Origin: an uncultured Armatimonadota bacterium
GTDB taxonomy: Bacteria; Armatimonadota; Fimbriimonadia; Fimbriimonadales; Fimbriimonadaceae
Reading direction: 5' to 3'
Assembly (NCBI GenBank): GCA_903904815.1
Contig: CAIVDU010000023.1
Span: forward strand, 1 to 64,000
Length of the DNA stretch: 64,000 nucleotides
Of the stretch, positions 61,447-64,000 are shown piece by piece (position 1 is the first letter of the stretch; each line of letters starts with the position of its first letter). Made by a program: the position numbers and the translations under genes. The notes beneath the pieces are model-generated. The model searched no databases. It worked only from the letters and a program-made list of their open reading frames with translations, and was not told where the DNA came from.

Positions 61447-62844
61447 ATGAGCACGCGAATCGAAAAGGACACCATGGGCCAGATTGAGGTGGAATCCACC
61501 CGATATTGGGGCGCCCAGACACAACGATCCATTCAAAACTTCCCGATTGGACAGGATCGATACAAAATGCTCCCGTCCATCGTCCGAGCGATGGGCATCC
61601 TCAAAAAAGGCGCGGCTCAGGCAAACAAAGAGCTTGGTGAGCTTCCGGGTGACGTGGCCGATCTCATCGTGCTTGCGGCCCAGGAAGTGATGGACCACAA
61701 GCTTGACGACCACTTTCCGCTTGTAGTATTCCAGACCGGTTCTGGCACTCAGAGCAACATGAACGCTAATGAGGTCATCTCCAACCGGGCGATTGAAATT
61801 GCCGGCGGGGAAATGGGGAGCAAGTCTCCGGTGCATCCCAATGACCACGTGAATCGTGGCCAAAGCAGCAACGACACGTTTCCGACTGCCATGCACATCG
61901 CGGTCGTCGAGGAGTTGCATCGACAGCTCTACCCCAAGGTTCAAGTCCTCCGGGATACGCTTGCAGCCAAAGCTGAGCAGTACGCTACGTTGGTTAAGGT
62001 GGGCCGGACTCACCTCCAGGACGCCACGCCCATTACGTTGGGGCAGGAGATTGGGGGCTGGGTAGCCCAGATCGACTTCTGTTTAGGAGAAGTACGGAAT
62101 GCCGAAAAGGGCTTGTATGAGCTGGCTATCGGTGGCACTGCCGTGGGGACGGGCCTGAACGCCCATCCGAAATTCGGTGACCTGGCGGCCTCGTACTTTG
62201 CCTCAGAAACTGGGTTTCCGTTTGTGTCGGCAGAAAACAAGTTTGCCGCGTTATCGGCTCATGACGCCATGGTCAGCACGTCGGCAGCACTGCGAACGTT
62301 GGCGGGAGCGCTGATGAAGATTGCCAATGACGTCCGATGGTTGGCTTCTGGCCCAAGAAACGGCATTGGAGAGATCGTCATTCCCGAGAATGAACCGGGA
62401 AGCTCGATCATGCCTGGCAAGGTGAATCCGACTCAGTCCGAGGCGATGACGATGGTGGCCGTTCAGGTGTTTGGAAATGACGCCGCAGTGGCCTTCGGAG
62501 GATCTCAGGGCAACTTCCAGCTCAACGTTTTCAAGCCGGTGATGGTCCACAACGTTTTGTCCTCGATTCAATTGTTGGGCGACACGTGTGTGGCATTTAA
62601 CGACAACTGTGCAATCGGCATTGTGCCAAATGTGGAGAAAATCGAGGCCAACCTTGCCTCAAATCTCATGCAGGTCACGGCCCTCAACCGTCATATCGGC
62701 TACGACAAAGCGGCGGCCATCGCGAAGAAGGCGCACAAAGAGGGATTGACGCTGAAGGAAGCAGCAATTGGGATGGGACACGTCACGGAAGAAGAGTTCG
62801 CCAAGTGGGTCGTACCCATTGAGATGACTTACCCGACAGCTTGA
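61447..62844 (+). CDS. fumC: Class II fumarate hydratase
   Basis: 465 residues from ATG 61447 (a TTG at 61435 in frame adds four residues). [18 protein letters not shown] starts the fumarase/aspartase fold, [14 protein letters not shown] and [15 protein letters not shown] form the active site with its neighbours, and [13 protein letters not shown] is the superfamily signature carrying the catalytic Ser loop. It hydrates fumarate to malate in the TCA cycle; iron-independent. Aspartase is excluded by the tight match to FumC motifs, though not formally. Confidence 0.95.
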   Translation: MSTRIEKDTMGQIEVESTRYWGAQTQRSIQNFPIGQDRYKMLPSIVRAMGILKKGAAQANKELGELPGDVADLIVLAAQEVMDHKLDDHFPLVVFQTGSGTQSNMNANEVISNRAIEIAGGEMGSKSPVHPNDHVNRGQSSNDTFPTAMHIAVVEELHRQLYPKVQVLRDTLAAKAEQYATLVKVGRTHLQDATPITLGQEIGGWVAQIDFCLGEVRNAEKGLYELAIGGTAVGTGLNAHPKFGDLAASYFASETGFPFVSAENKFAALSAHDAMVSTSAALRTLAGALMKIANDVRWLASGPRNGIGEIVIPENEPGSSIMPGKVNPTQSEAMTMVAVQVFGNDAAVAFGGSQGNFQLNVFKPVMVHNVLSSIQLLGDTCVAFNDNCAIGIVPNVEKIEANLASNLMQVTALNRHIGYDKAAAIAKKAHKEGLTLKEAAIGMGHVTEEEFAKWVVPIEMTYPTA

Positions 62845-63040
62845 GATGAAGCGATCCGATTTGAACAGGTGTCGCTGGCGCGACGCAGTTTCGACCGGAA
62901 GCTACCTCTCCCTACCCTTCCACCAGCGGAGAGGATCCAGTTCAGATGTTGGGACCTGGACATGGAGAGGGAGCCGAATTTCCTTTGGCTTGAGCTAGAG
63001 CGAGCGCTTATCCGGGCCGTCGATGCACCCGCAAAAATAC

Positions 63041-63081
63041 TTGGACAGCATCGGTGTGCTCCGATATTGTAAGGTCGGAGC
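63041..63081 (+). promoter_or_regulatory. GH3 promoter with overlapping dyad (candidate operator)
   Basis: TTGGAC at 63041-63046, 18-bp spacer, TATTGT at 63065-63070. A perfect 7-bp inverted repeat GCTCCGA (63058-63064) / TCGGAGC (63075-63081) brackets the -10 element, as expected for a repressor operator. The leader to the ATG would be about 10 nt. Confidence 0.55.
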
Positions 63082-63086
63082 AATCC

Positions 63087-64000
63087 ATGTCCCTATCGAA
63101 TGATCGACGCGTTGACGAGCTCCTGGCTAAGATGACTCTCACCGAGAAGGTGGGGCAGCTTAACCAGAAGATGTTGGGGTGGAACGCCTACCGTAGGGAA
63201 GGCGATCGCATTGAGCTGACCGAAGCCTTCCATTCCGAGGTCGCCAAGTACGGTGGGATGGGGGCTCTCTACGGATTATTTCGTGCAGACCCTTGGTCTG
63301 CTGTCACTTTTTCCACTGGACTCGGCGCCAAAGAGAGTGCCAAGGTCGCGAATCAGATTCAGCGGTACGTTCGGGAGAACACCCGATTGGGAATTCCCGT
63401 TCTGCTTTCCGAGGAGTGTCCTCACGGTCACATGGCGATCGACGGCACCTTGTTGCCGACAAACGTCGGAATTGGATCGACTTGGAATCCCGATCTCTAT
63501 CGAAAAGCTACCGAATTGGTGGCCAAGGAAGTGAGGAGTCGGGGAGCCCACCTGGGGCTGATTTCGACGCTCGACATGGCGCGCGACCCTCGATGGGGAC
63601 GTACCGAAGAGTGCTTTAGCGAGGACCCATACCTTGCCGCTCACCTTGCGGAGGCCGCCATTGAGGGGCTTCAGGGTCATGGAAGGGCCCACATCGGAAG
63701 CCAAGACGGAATTGCGGCGGTCGCGAAGCATTTTGCGGGGCAGGGCGGCGGCGAAGGCGGAAGAAACGCGGCCCCGGTCGCGATTGGTGAACGCGAGTTG
63801 CACGAGATCCACCTGCCCGCCGCTCATGCGGCGATTAAGGCAGGGGCGATGTCGGTGATGGCTGCTTACAATGAAATCGATGGTGTTCTCTGTCACGCCA
63901 ATCCAAAACTGCTCACCAAGCTACTGAGAGACAAATGGGGGTTCGATGGTTTCGTCATGTCGGACGGCGTCGCACTTGATCGGTTGGTTTCTTTGGCTGG
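63087..64000 (+). CDS. Glycoside hydrolase family 3 (beta-glucosidase/beta-xylosidase), partial
   Basis: 304 codons from ATG 63087 to the window edge; the gene continues beyond. MTLTEKVGQLNQ, EECPHGHMAIDGT, STLDMARDPRWGRTEECFSEDP, AVAKHFAGQGG and FVMSDGVAL (the nucleophile Asp) are GH3 signatures in the correct order. No signal peptide, so cytoplasmic. The HGHMA variant is common in xylosidase or glucosidase members. It may complement the GH52/GH43 operon, with its own promoter. The second, alpha/beta-sandwich domain with the acid/base lies outside the window. Confidence 0.92.
   Translation, partial: MSLSNDRRVDELLAKMTLTEKVGQLNQKMLGWNAYRREGDRIELTEAFHSEVAKYGGMGALYGLFRADPWSAVTFSTGLGAKESAKVANQIQRYVRENTRLGIPVLLSEECPHGHMAIDGTLLPTNVGIGSTWNPDLYRKATELVAKEVRSRGAHLGLISTLDMARDPRWGRTEECFSEDPYLAAHLAEAAIEGLQGHGRAHIGSQDGIAAVAKHFAGQGGGEGGRNAAPVAIGERELHEIHLPAAHAAIKAGAMSVMAAYNEIDGVLCHANPKLLTKLLRDKWGFDGFVMSDGVALDRLVSLA

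Noticed and set aside
61102-62013. 303-codon open frame on the minus strand
   Set aside because: It is antisense to fumC and spans the SAH riboswitch; no motif and no ribosome site.
62845-63086. Small open frames on both strands between fumC and the GH3 gene
   Set aside because: They have no ribosome site and overlap the probable GH3 promoter; no recognised product.

Overview
The window is a high-GC bacterial chromosome stretch (about 4.0-64 kb) joined at its left end to about 3.8 kb with different base composition and gene style. The left end carries the 5' part of a P-type cation ATPase, an Nramp-related metal transporter and the 3' half of a tRNA-Pro. It is AT-richer and reminds me of green sulfur bacteria (Chlorobi). 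From about 3.9 kb on, the genes resemble a heterotrophic soil or water bacterium of the Armatimonadota (Fimbriimonadia-like) or a neighbouring phylum: many secreted hypothetical proteins, S9 peptidase, GH13/18/27/43/52/3 glycosidases, a LexA with a sigma70-type promoter, and a reaction-centre-type cytochrome c with no photosynthesis genes. These taxon guesses rest on recollection of protein style, not on a search. The tRNA-Pro at the joint has one unpaired acceptor position, as expected if its two halves come from different genomes. The joint may therefore be a metagenome mis-assembly or a recombination inside a tRNA gene.

Layout. 1-3.8 kb: metal transport and tRNA-Pro. 4-11.6 kb: secreted proteins, a sulfur-carrier module (MoeB-rhodanese, MoaD-like), a molybdopterin oxidoreductase of the FdhF/YdeP type, BNR propeller, GH18. 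11.6-18.3 kb: PAS/GAF diguanylate cyclase, GH13 amylase, small secreted proteins, DinB-like protein. 18.4-30.4 kb: a LacI-controlled hemicellulose/uronate operon (GH52 and GH43 xylosidases, enolase-superfamily dehydratase, uronate isomerase-like enzyme, SDR, KDG kinase, KDPG aldolase, GH27), mostly with 4-bp overlaps. 30.5-37.4 kb: TlpA-like protein, cysteine dioxygenase, YeiH-type exporter with divergent LysR, TatD, OsmC. 37.5-48.2 kb: polysaccharide export protein, RsmI, SurA-like foldase, LexA, CysS, a UppP with altered active-site motif, CDF-like protein, cytochrome c, secreted proteins. 48.2-51.1 kb: S9 peptidase.

51.4-59.6 kb is the most unusual region. It holds a BCS1-like AAA ATPase, an ECF-sigma-like protein translationally coupled to a soluble putative anti-sigma partner, a divergent 1039-residue CHAT protease/NB-ARC ATPase/TPR protein, and a co-oriented unknown protein with a cysteine-rich tail. 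A perfect 11-bp dyad sits in the divergent promoter region. The arrangement recalls, without CRISPR, the CHAT protease / substrate / sigma-factor logic known from type III-E CRISPR loci, and I propose it as a candidate undescribed protease-controlled sigma-factor signalling or defence system.

59.7-64 kb returns to housekeeping: ahcY behind a clear SAH riboswitch with a terminator expression platform, fumC, and the start of a GH3 glycosidase with its own promoter and operator-like dyad.
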